DNA of 50,484 bases. Origin: an uncultured Clostridia bacterium. Lineage in GTDB: Bacteria; Bacillota; Clostridia; TANB77; CAG-508. The notes beneath the pieces were generated by a model. It did not search any database, was not told the DNA's origin, and saw only the letters and a list, made by a program, of their open reading frames with translations. Where the stretch lies: positions 1-50,484 of the forward strand of contig CANQPZ010000006.1 in NCBI GenBank assembly GCA_947625895.1, given 5' to 3'. Numbering within the stretch: the first letter of the stretch is position 1; each line of letters opens with the position of its first letter. Positions 42,927 to 50,484 of this stretch are shown here, piece by piece. The position numbers and the translations under genes were made by a program.

Positions 42927-45020
42927 TTATTTATTTCTCTTTACCTCATAAACACTTTCAATACGTTTTAATGTATTAATAACTTTATTTAGTTCATCTA
43001 AATTTTCAAGTTCAAGAGTTACTTCAATAATTGCAATTCTTTCCTTTGTTGTTTTTGTATTAACACCTAAGATATTAAACTTAGCTGAAGTAACTTCTTT
43101 AATAACATCTGAAAGTAATCCTTGTCTATCATTAGCATATACTGTTATTTCAACACTATAATGAGATTTTGCTTCATTAGCCCAATAAACATCAATTATT
43201 CTATTGTCTTCAGATATTAATTCTTTTACATTAACACAATCTGTTCTATGAACAGAAACTCCTCTTCCTTTTGTAATATATCCAATAATCTGATCACCTG
43301 GAAGTGGATTACAACATTTTGAAAGTTTTACTAGACAATTATCTATTCCTTCCACCACAACACCAGTTTTAGATGGTTTTGTAATAGTTTTCTTGTTAGC
43401 AAGTTCAGAAATAGTTTTTTCTAAGTCTTCTTCCTTATGTTCTTTTTTATACTCTTCAAGTAATCTTGCTAAAATCTTAGCTGCTGAAATTGCACCAAAT
43501 CCAATACTTGCATACATATCGTCAACACTATTATATTTATATCTATCTAGTGCAATTTGAACCCACTCTGGTTTAAATAAATCACTATGCTTCATTCCAA
43601 TTTTCTTTATGTCTTTTTCTAGTATTTCTTTACCTTTTTCTATATTTTCCGCACGTTGTGCTTTTTTAAACCATTGTTGAATTCTAGTCTTTGCACCACT
43701 ACTTTTTACAAATTTAAGCCAATCTCTACTTGGACCTTTTGCTGAATCAGATGTAATGATTTCAACAATATCACCATTATTTAATTTAGTTATAATTGGC
43801 ATCATCTTACTGTTTATCTTGGCACCAATCATTTTGTGTCCAACTTGTTCGTGAATTGCATAAGCTAAATCTATAGGAGTACTTCCTCTTGGCAAAACTT
43901 TAATATCTCCCTTAGGAGTAAACACATGCACTTCATCTTCAAATAATTCTTTCTTTAATGTGTTCATGAATTCATCAGGATTTTCTGTGTCTTTTTGCCA
44001 TTCAAGAGTTTCACGAAGCCATGCTAATTTATCTTCTTTAACAATAACTGCTTTCTTCTTTCCTTTATTGCTTTGTTCCTTATAAGCCCAATGGGCAGCA
44101 ATACCAAATTCAGCAGTTCTATGCATTTCCCATGTTCTAATCTGAACTTCAAATGGAGTACCTTTTGGTCCAATAAGAGTAGTATGTATAGATTGATACA
44201 TGTTCTTTTTAGGAACAGAAATATAATCTTTAAATCTACCTGGCATAGGTGTATATAAATCATGTACTATTCCTAATGCAGCATAACAATCACGTACATT
44301 ATTAACTAAAATTCTTAATGCAAATAAGTCATAAATTTGGTCTAAAGTAGAATTATCTCTTTGCATTTTTCTATATATACTATAAATATGTTTTGCTCTA
44401 CCTGTAACTTCAGCATTAATTCTTGCATTTTTAAGTTGCTTTCTGATTTCTTCCATTATCATATCAATAAAAGCAAGTCTCTCATCTCTTTTTTTATCAA
44501 GCCCTTTTACTATTTCATGGAATTCATCTGGATATAAATATTTAAATGCTAAATCTTCAAGCTCCCATTTTAATGAATAAATACCTAAACGATTAGCAAG
44601 TGGAGCATATAAATCCATAGTTTCTTTACTATTAGCTATTTGTCTATCTCTACTTAAATATTTTAATGTTCTCATATTATGAAGTCTATCAGCAAGTTTT
44701 ATTAAAATAACTCTGATATCTTTTCCCATTGCTAAGAACATTTTTCTATAATTTTCAACCTGTTGCTCTTCTTTAGTCGTATATTGCAATTTTCCAAGTT
44801 TTGTAACACCACTTACCATCTCCGCAACGGATTCGCCAAACTCTTTTACTAGGTCTTCATTTGTTGTGTCAGTATCTTCAACAACATCATGTAATAAAGC
44901 AGCACAAAGAGTGTCAGTATCTAATTCAAGACCAGCCAAGATATATGCAACTTGAACAGGATGAATTATATATGGTTCACCTGACATTCTTTTTTGATCT
45001 CCGATGCTTAGCTTTAGCAT
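42927..45020 (-). CDS. relA: Rel/SpoT (p)ppGpp synthetase/hydrolase, main reading frame (lacks in-frame N-terminus)
   Basis: SGEPYIIHP, LLHDVVEDTD, KLADRLHNMRTL, synthetase ISVPKKNMYQSIHTT, TGS and ACT domains. Confidence 0.92.
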   Translation of the reverse strand: MLKLSIGDQKRMSGEPYIIHPVQVAYILAGLELDTDTLCAALLHDVVEDTDTTNEDLVKEFGESVAEMVSGVTKLGKLQYTTKEEQQVENYRKMFLAMGKDIRVILIKLADRLHNMRTLKYLSRDRQIANSKETMDLYAPLANRLGIYSLKWELEDLAFKYLYPDEFHEIVKGLDKKRDERLAFIDMIMEEIRKQLKNARINAEVTGRAKHIYSIYRKMQRDNSTLDQIYDLFALRILVNNVRDCYAALGIVHDLYTPMPGRFKDYISVPKKNMYQSIHTTLIGPKGTPFEVQIRTWEMHRTAEFGIAAHWAYKEQSNKGKKKAVIVKEDKLAWLRETLEWQKDTENPDEFMNTLKKELFEDEVHVFTPKGDIKVLPRGSTPIDLAYAIHEQVGHKMIGAKINSKMMPIITKLNNGDIVEIITSDSAKGPSRDWLKFVKSSGAKTRIQQWFKKAQRAENIEKGKEILEKDIKKIGMKHSDLFKPEWVQIALDRYKYNSVDDMYASIGFGAISAAKILARLLEEYKKEHKEEDLEKTISELANKKTITKPSKTGVVVEGIDNCLVKLSKCCNPLPGDQIIGYITKGRGVSVHRTDCVNVKELISEDNRIIDVYWANEAKSHYSVEITVYANDRQGLLSDVIKEVTSAKFNILGVNTKTTKERIAIIEVTLELENLDELNKVINTLKRIESVYEVKRNK

Positions 45021-45123
45021 AGTTATATGCTTTCATAACTTTTCGGCTATCAATATGACGATTTTTCTCTTTTGCGAGTTTTATTACGTCTTCTATTCCT
45101 TTAGCTACTGTATCTTCTTTCAA
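44977..45123 (-). pseudogene. relA: Frame-shifted N-terminus of the Rel protein
   Basis: TTG start with AGGAGG RBS encodes LKEDTVAKGIEDVIKLAKEKNRHIDSRKVMKAYNYAKAKH..., the expected Rel N-terminus; removal of one base near 45003 yields ...YNYAKAKHGDQKRMSGEPYIIHP in one frame. Confidence 0.75.
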
Positions 45124-45134
45124 AATTTATCCTC

Positions 45135-46820
45135 CTAGTATGATTTCATTATATCTTTTAAATTAATTTGAACTGAGTTTACACCATTAAATGAATTAAT
45201 TTCAAGAATTCCTACTACATCTATTTTATCACCAATTAGGTATTCTTTTGATAAATGTCCCATATTAAACCCAATTGCTGAAAGTAAAACATTTCCATCT
45301 TTTAGTGTCATTTTTAAATGCTTACCATCTGATAAAGCTCTTATAGAATCAATTTTTAGATTTTTATATTCAAAAATTGGTCTTCTGTTTCCCTCTCCAA
45401 AAGGTTCTAATAAATCAATTTCATTAACCATATCACAATTAATGTCTTTTGAGTCAAGCATTTTATCTATTTCAATAATTGGAACTATTTCTTCTATATT
45501 TTTGCTTTTTGCGTATTCTTCAAATTTTTCTTTAAATTCTTTTATTTTATTTTTCTTAATTCCTAAACCAACAGCCATTTCATGGCCGCCATATTTTTCT
45601 AAGTTATCTGAAAGCATAGAAAGTGCTTCATGTAAATCAAATCCTGGTATACTTCTTCCAGAACCTTTACCTTCATCTCCATCTAAACATATTAGAATTG
45701 AAGGTTTGAAATACATTTCTGTAATCTTTGATGAAACAATTCCAATAACACCATGATGCCATTTATCAGAAGCAAGTACTATTGTATTATTGTTTTCATC
45801 TTCTTTTTGCAACATTGAAATAGCCTCATCAAAAATTTCTTTTTCGATTTCTTGCCTATTTCGGTTATACTCATTTAATTTTGCAGTTATATTATTTGCT
45901 TCAACAATATTGTTTGTTAAAAACAATTCTAAAGCTTCTTTTTCATGTCCCATTCGTCCACAAGCATTTATTCTTGGAGCTATACCAAAAGATATTGTAT
46001 TTGAATTTACTTTTTTAAAGCCAGATGCATTAAGTAGCGCTCTTAATCCCGGATTTTTTGTAACTTCAACAAGTTTCAATCCAAGTTTTGCTATAACTCT
46101 ATTTTCATCCACAAGTGGTACAATATCAGAAATTGTACCTAAGCAAACTATATCTAAATATTTAAGATATTCGTTCTCAGGCATATTAAGTTTAATTCCA
46201 ATAGCTTGTGTTAATTTAAATACTACACCACATCCAGCTAAACTTTTGAATGGATATTCATTATCTTTTCTTTTCAAATCTACAACTGCAATAGCATTTG
46301 GAAGTGTGTCCATTGGTTCATGATGATCTGTTACAATCGTTTCCATTCCTAAACTATTAGCATACTCAATTTCTTCAATAGCTGATATTCCACAATCTAC
46401 TGTTATAATTAATGTATAGTTTTCTGCTTTTATTTTATCTATAGCTTCTTTATTTAGTCCATAACCTTCATTCAATCTATTAGGAATATAGTATCCAGTT
46501 TCTAGTCCACAATCCGCTAAAAATTTCTTTAAAACTGTTATACTTGTAATTCCATCAACATCATAATCTCCATAAATCATAACTTTTTCTTTTGTTTCTA
46601 TGGCTTTGATTATTCTTTCTACAGCCTTTTCCATGTCAGGCATTTTGTACGGATCATGAAAATTATTTCTATTAGGCTCTAGAAATATTTTTATTTCCTC
46701 ATCATTAACAATTCCTCTATTAACTAATACAGTTGCTAATAATTCAGAAACTTTAAATTTTTCAGATATATATTTTACTTTATTTTCGTCACTATTTTGA
46801 ATTTCCCATTTTTTTCGCAT
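45135..46820 (-). CDS. recJ: Single-stranded-DNA-specific exonuclease RecJ
   Basis: YGDYDVDGITS, VDCGISA, VTDHHEP, GRMGHEKEALELFL, GSGRSIPGFDLHEAL, YGGHEMAVGL. Confidence 0.95.
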   Translation of the reverse strand: MRKKWEIQNSDENKVKYISEKFKVSELLATVLVNRGIVNDEEIKIFLEPNRNNFHDPYKMPDMEKAVERIIKAIETKEKVMIYGDYDVDGITSITVLKKFLADCGLETGYYIPNRLNEGYGLNKEAIDKIKAENYTLIITVDCGISAIEEIEYANSLGMETIVTDHHEPMDTLPNAIAVVDLKRKDNEYPFKSLAGCGVVFKLTQAIGIKLNMPENEYLKYLDIVCLGTISDIVPLVDENRVIAKLGLKLVEVTKNPGLRALLNASGFKKVNSNTISFGIAPRINACGRMGHEKEALELFLTNNIVEANNITAKLNEYNRNRQEIEKEIFDEAISMLQKEDENNNTIVLASDKWHHGVIGIVSSKITEMYFKPSILICLDGDEGKGSGRSIPGFDLHEALSMLSDNLEKYGGHEMAVGLGIKKNKIKEFKEKFEEYAKSKNIEEIVPIIEIDKMLDSKDINCDMVNEIDLLEPFGEGNRRPIFEYKNLKIDSIRALSDGKHLKMTLKDGNVLLSAIGFNMGHLSKEYLIGDKIDVVGILEINSFNGVNSVQINLKDIMKSY

Positions 46821-46905
46821 TATCTTCTCCCATTATAATAAACAATTCTCAATTATTATATATCATTATTAGTTATTTTTAAATAGTTTTTTATATTAAA
46901 AAGAA

Positions 46906-46935
46906 AAAGCGCCAATATAATTATTTGGCGCTACA
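46906..46935 (-). terminator. Intrinsic terminator after the DUF1292 gene
   Basis: GCGCCAA...TTTGGCGC hairpin with T-rich flank on the minus strand. Confidence 0.75.
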
Positions 46936-46938
46936 AAA

Positions 46939-47232
46939 TTATTCTTTATCTTTTTTATCATCCATTTTTTTTGCTTCATTAATTATTGCATTTAAAATTT
47001 CAGAAATCATATCATGCTCTTCAGATGTTAATTTCGTATTGACCCTAAGCTTATTCTCTTCTTCCTCAACATATGAACCAGCATGCATAATTAAGCTTCC
47101 ATCATTAGAATCTTCTTCATATTCTGTATAAATCACATAGCTTTTTCCTGTAAGTTCAGAATCAAATGAACAAAAAACTTCGTACTTTCCTTCATTATTT
47201 TCATCATCAACAATACTAATAATTCTTTTCAT
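46939..47232 (-). CDS. DUF1292 domain protein
   Basis: Short acidic protein with KYEVFCSFDSELTGKSYVIYTEYEED pattern. Confidence 0.8.
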   Translation of the reverse strand: MKRIISIVDDENNEGKYEVFCSFDSELTGKSYVIYTEYEEDSNDGSLIMHAGSYVEEEENKLRVNTKLTSEEHDMISEILNAIINEAKKMDDKKDKE

Positions 47233-47234
47233 AA

Positions 47235-48764
47235 TTATCTATCCCTTCCATCATCTTTATTATTATATACCGCTGCTGTTGTATTATCTTTTCCTCCTCT
47301 AATTGTACTATTGTATATTTTCTTTGCCTGTTCACCAGAAATTGGTAATTCACTTACTTCGGAAAGAGCAGTATTTACAATTTCTTTAGCTAATCTATGT
47401 GGATTAGTATATTTTGTTATTGCTTTTATTGAGTCATCAGATAAACAATCTGTTACACCATCACTAAATAACATTAATGTTCTATAATTACTATTTGGCA
47501 CCAATGTATATTGTGGAGAAAGAGTATCAGTTTCCATTCCTAACGCTGCTGTAATAACATTAGAATCTTTTCTGAATCTTAATAGATCTTTTTCAAAGGC
47601 CTTTTCTCTATCAAAATCTTTTTGAGATTTATTCCAAGGTTTCTGTTTAGATTCCCAAATTGCTTTCCATGTCTTAAATGATTTATTATCATCATCTGTA
47701 AGTTGATATAATTCGCCATCTCTTCCAAGCATATATGCTCTTGAATCTCCGATAGATGATATTAATGTATTTTTTTCTCCTACTATTGCTCCAACAAAAG
47801 TAGAACCTCCTGAATAATATTTAGTTCTAATAGTTTTATTAACTTTTCTTAATTGTTCTGTCCAAGCTCTTTTTAATTCTTCTTCTCTTCCACTAGCTAA
47901 ATATGAAGCAGGTAAACTATTAAACCAATTTACCATAGCTTTAACCGTTTCATTGCTAGCTTGATCTCCAAATTCGTGTCCACCTACTCCATCTGCAACA
48001 ACAAGCATTTTATATTTTGGTGAAGATGGATGATACATTATAAGTACAGAATCTTCCTGATTATTTCTCGAATTTCCTATATCTGTATAAGCCATAAGCT
48101 CATCATTTAAATTGTATTCTCTAGCTGGTCTATATTTTGAATTAGGATTTTTCTTTACATCATTTTGTATTGAAATTTGTCTTCCACTCAAGATTTCTTC
48201 TACGCAATAATTTACTGCCACTGGATTTGCAGTAAGATTTTTAATACCATATCTTGGATTTACTGTTCCTTCAACTCTTCTAGCTAGTTCTTCTTGCTTT
48301 TGATCTCTTTCAAGAACTTCTGCTTCTGTATATAAACTTGCTGCAACATCTAAAATATCTTCTGAATTACAACCGAGTACACTCTCTTTTGCACCCATCA
48401 TTGCATATGCAATCTCCATTTGAATTTCATAATCAGACATACCTCTAGATCTGTTTCTAAGTATTGCATCAATAACTTTACTTTCAGTTTGACTTTGTGG
48501 TCTTATATTATTAGCATTTTTGGTTATAAAATTTGCTAAATAAACAGCAACTTCTTGTCTTGTTAAATTATTCATTACATTTATTCTTGCTGAATTTGCA
48601 CGAGTAAATGAGATTGCATTGTTAAATCTAACAAAATTTCTTAAAGCATCAGTTGCTTGTCTAACTCCATCTCCTTGACGTCCTTCATATGACATATTTT
48701 TAGAACGGTCTCTATAAGTATAATAAGTAGTATATAAAGAATCATTTAAAATTTTTACATTCAT
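47235..48764 (-). CDS. PP2C-family Ser/Thr phosphatase with ~190-aa N-terminal extension
   Basis: DIGNSRNNQEDSVLI, VVADGVGGHEFGDQAS, SIGDSRAYML, LFSDGVTDCL, GGKDNTTAAVY. Confidence 0.9.
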   Translation of the reverse strand: MNVKILNDSLYTTYYTYRDRSKNMSYEGRQGDGVRQATDALRNFVRFNNAISFTRANSARINVMNNLTRQEVAVYLANFITKNANNIRPQSQTESKVIDAILRNRSRGMSDYEIQMEIAYAMMGAKESVLGCNSEDILDVAASLYTEAEVLERDQKQEELARRVEGTVNPRYGIKNLTANPVAVNYCVEEILSGRQISIQNDVKKNPNSKYRPAREYNLNDELMAYTDIGNSRNNQEDSVLIMYHPSSPKYKMLVVADGVGGHEFGDQASNETVKAMVNWFNSLPASYLASGREEELKRAWTEQLRKVNKTIRTKYYSGGSTFVGAIVGEKNTLISSIGDSRAYMLGRDGELYQLTDDDNKSFKTWKAIWESKQKPWNKSQKDFDREKAFEKDLLRFRKDSNVITAALGMETDTLSPQYTLVPNSNYRTLMLFSDGVTDCLSDDSIKAITKYTNPHRLAKEIVNTALSEVSELPISGEQAKKIYNSTIRGGKDNTTAAVYNNKDDGRDR

Positions 48765-48902
48765 ATTACTTAACCTTTCTCTTAAATACTATAAAAATTA
48801 TAACATATATATTTTTATAATTACAATTATTTTTCTCTAAAAACATCACTATATTACATTTTTCTACATATTTTATATTATAAAACTAAAGGAGGAATTT
48901 TA

Positions 48903-49265
48903 ATGTTTAGAAATTGTGGTTGTAGTTGTAATTATTATCAAAGCAATAACGATAACAATGATAATAATAACTCATGCAATAATATGTATGAAACTTCATG
49001 CAATATAGATTCAAATTACAATGACACAGATGGAAATTCTTGTTCTTGTGGTTTTGATGATTCTTCAGTTTTCCCTAACAATTGGATGTATGGTCATTCA
49101 TATGTACCTCACCAAAAAATGAATAAAGTATATACCCCAGAAATAGGTCTAAAAATGGGAACAATTTTCCCTGAATTAGTAATGCCATATTGTCCTAATC
49201 AATCAATGGAAACTAATGAATATTTAAAAAGATCAAACACTATTGGGGAGGGATGTAACTCATGA
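48903..49265 (+). CDS. cotJA: CotJA-like spore coat protein with Cys/Asn-rich N-terminus
   Basis: YGHSYVPHQKMNKVYTPEIGLKMGTIFPELVMPYCPNQSM; followed by cotJB and cotJC. Confidence 0.85.
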   Translation: MFRNCGCSCNYYQSNNDNNDNNNSCNNMYETSCNIDSNYNDTDGNSCSCGFDDSSVFPNNWMYGHSYVPHQKMNKVYTPEIGLKMGTIFPELVMPYCPNQSMETNEYLKRSNTIGEGCNS

Positions 49266-49534
49266 TGGAAGAAAATTGCAAAAATAAAACAAGAAGTGAA
49301 TTATTGGATGAAATTCGTGCAACTAATTTTACTTTAATAGAATTAGGTTTGTATCTAGATATAAATCCTGATGATAAAAGAGCTCTATGCTTATGCAATG
49401 AATGTGCAAAAAAATTAAGAACTCTTACTGATAACTATCAAAAAGTTTATGGTCCTCTTACAATAGAATTTCCATGCAACAAATGGCGTTGGTTAGAAGA
49501 ACCTTGGCCTTGGGAAAAAGGAGGTAGTTTTTAA
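49262..49534 (+). CDS. cotJB: CotJB-like spore coat protein
   Basis: LGLYLDINPDDKRALCLCNE...YGPLTIEFPCNKWRWLEEPWPWEKGG. Confidence 0.92.
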   Translation: MMEENCKNKTRSELLDEIRATNFTLIELGLYLDINPDDKRALCLCNECAKKLRTLTDNYQKVYGPLTIEFPCNKWRWLEEPWPWEKGGSF

Positions 49535-50151
49535 TGTGGTTATATCAAAAAAAGTTAGAATATCCTGTTAGAATAAAAAATCCTAACCCTAGGTTGGCTA
49601 AATTTATAGTTTCTCAATATGGAGGGCCTGATGGAGAGCTTGCAGCATCTTTGAGATATTTGTCACAAAGATTTGGCATGCCAGATCAAAAATCAAAAGC
49701 TATATTAAATGATATTGGAACTGAAGAGTTAGCTCACTTAGAAATGGTTGGAAGCATAGTCCATCAATTAACTGATGGAGTAAGTGTGGAAGAGATTGAA
49801 AAAGCTGGATTAGGTGCATATTATACAGATCATGGTGTTGATGTTTACCCTTCTTCTGCTGCAGGTGTTCCATTCACAGCAGCATATATTGCATGTAAAG
49901 GCGATGCAGTTGCTAATTTGCAAGAAGACTTAGCAGCAGAACAAAAAGCAAGAGCAACTTATGAAAAATTAATTGATCTTTGTGCAGATGATCCAGATGT
50001 TATTGATCCACTTAGATTTTTAAGAGAACGTGAAATTGTTCATTTCCAAAGATTTGGAGAAGCATTAAATGGAGTTCAAGAAAAATTAGCTGAAAAGAAA
50101 TTTTATATGAATAATTATAGTAACAATAATGATTGTGATTGTTCTAACTAA
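49534..50151 (+). CDS. cotJC: CotJC / manganese catalase family
   Basis: MWLYQKKLEYPVRIKNPNPRLAKFIVSQYGGPDGELAASLRYLSQRF, GTEELAHLEMV, REREIVHFQRFGEAL. Confidence 0.95.
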   Translation: MWLYQKKLEYPVRIKNPNPRLAKFIVSQYGGPDGELAASLRYLSQRFGMPDQKSKAILNDIGTEELAHLEMVGSIVHQLTDGVSVEEIEKAGLGAYYTDHGVDVYPSSAAGVPFTAAYIACKGDAVANLQEDLAAEQKARATYEKLIDLCADDPDVIDPLRFLREREIVHFQRFGEALNGVQEKLAEKKFYMNNYSNNNDCDCSN

Positions 50152-50157
50152 ATAATA

Positions 50158-50190
50158 AAAAAGGTGAAAGATTTAATCTTTCATCTTTTC
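50158..50190. terminator. Bidirectional terminator between cotJC and the edge gene
   Basis: GGTGAAAGAT-tta-ATCTTTCATC flanked by A/T runs. Confidence 0.75.
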
Positions 50191-50192
50191 TA

Positions 50193-50484
50193 TTATTTAG
50201 TATATTCGCGAAGTAATTCGTCAAAGTTTTTTCCAGTTAAATTTCCGAAATCTTCTTTAAATCTTTTATATTCATCATTCCATGATGAATATAACGGATC
50301 GTTCGAATGATCCGTCAAATCGTAATTTTCTTTCAAATATTTTGAAAAATATAATGTATATTTTGTTGCTCCATATACATTTAAGTGTTGATCATCACAA
50401 AAATCTTTTTCCCAGTCAAGTTCAAATTCTTCAATATTGTTAAAATTCATAACCTTTAGTCCATTTTCGTTTATTATTGATATA
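50193..50484 (-). CDS. C-terminal part of an SGNH-hydrolase-like protein, truncated by the window edge
   Basis: Frame stays open to the window end (...ISIINENGLKVMNFNN); FCDDQHLNVYGATKYT resembles SGNH block V (DxxH). Confidence 0.55.
   Translation of the reverse strand, partial: ISIINENGLKVMNFNNIEEFELDWEKDFCDDQHLNVYGATKYTLYFSKYLKENYDLTDHSNDPLYSSWNDEYKRFKEDFGNLTGKNFDELLREYTK

Noticed and set aside
44977-45123. Programmed -1 frameshift at A AAA AAG in rel
   Set aside because: The heptamer is present in the upstream frame, but a -1 shift leads to the wrong frame; +1 (or one-base deletion) is required to join the Rel frames.
45442-46323. Long plus-strand ORFs (104 and 177 aa) inside recJ
   Set aside because: Antisense shadow ORFs in a well-supported recJ coding region.
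48846-48880. Sigma-E-type promoter upstream of cotJA (CATATTTT resembles the -10)
   Set aside because: No convincing -35 at the expected spacing; too AT-rich to claim by eye.

Overview
Low-GC (roughly 28-30%) chromosomal window from a spore-forming Firmicute, probably an uncultured Clostridia-type lineage (spoIIP and cotJABC-like genes present). I see no rRNA, tRNA, CRISPR array, prophage or recognisable transposase. Most genes lie on the minus strand in long, tightly packed runs. The first is glmM-hyp-metG-tmk-nadD-DUF368-WG protein-znuA-znuC-spermidine synthase-like. The second is rnhA-coaE-metallopeptidase-like-queA-hyp-tgt-WG protein-TIGR04086-HD-secD/F-like. The third is PP2C-DUF1292-recJ-rel-MBL-hisS-spoIIP. 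The observations I rate highest are: (1) a ~640-nt noncoding transcription unit with a strong promoter and intrinsic terminator, directly upstream of an OapA/'CorB-like' membrane protein, which I read as a candidate OLE RNA; (2) an apparent +1 frameshift in the long Rel (p)ppGpp synthetase/hydrolase gene, exactly after the predicted first HD-domain histidine; (3) strongly eroded SecD and SecF homologues that appear to lack the conserved proton-path motifs; (4) a compositionally foreign orphan gene (39167-39775) with its own promoter, strong RBS and terminator, inserted between pgi and spoIIP; (5) several long imperfect hairpin elements in intergenic DNA, two in tandem at 25569-25915 and one overlapping the candidate OLE promoter. 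All identifications are by reading the sequence and motifs; no database search was run.
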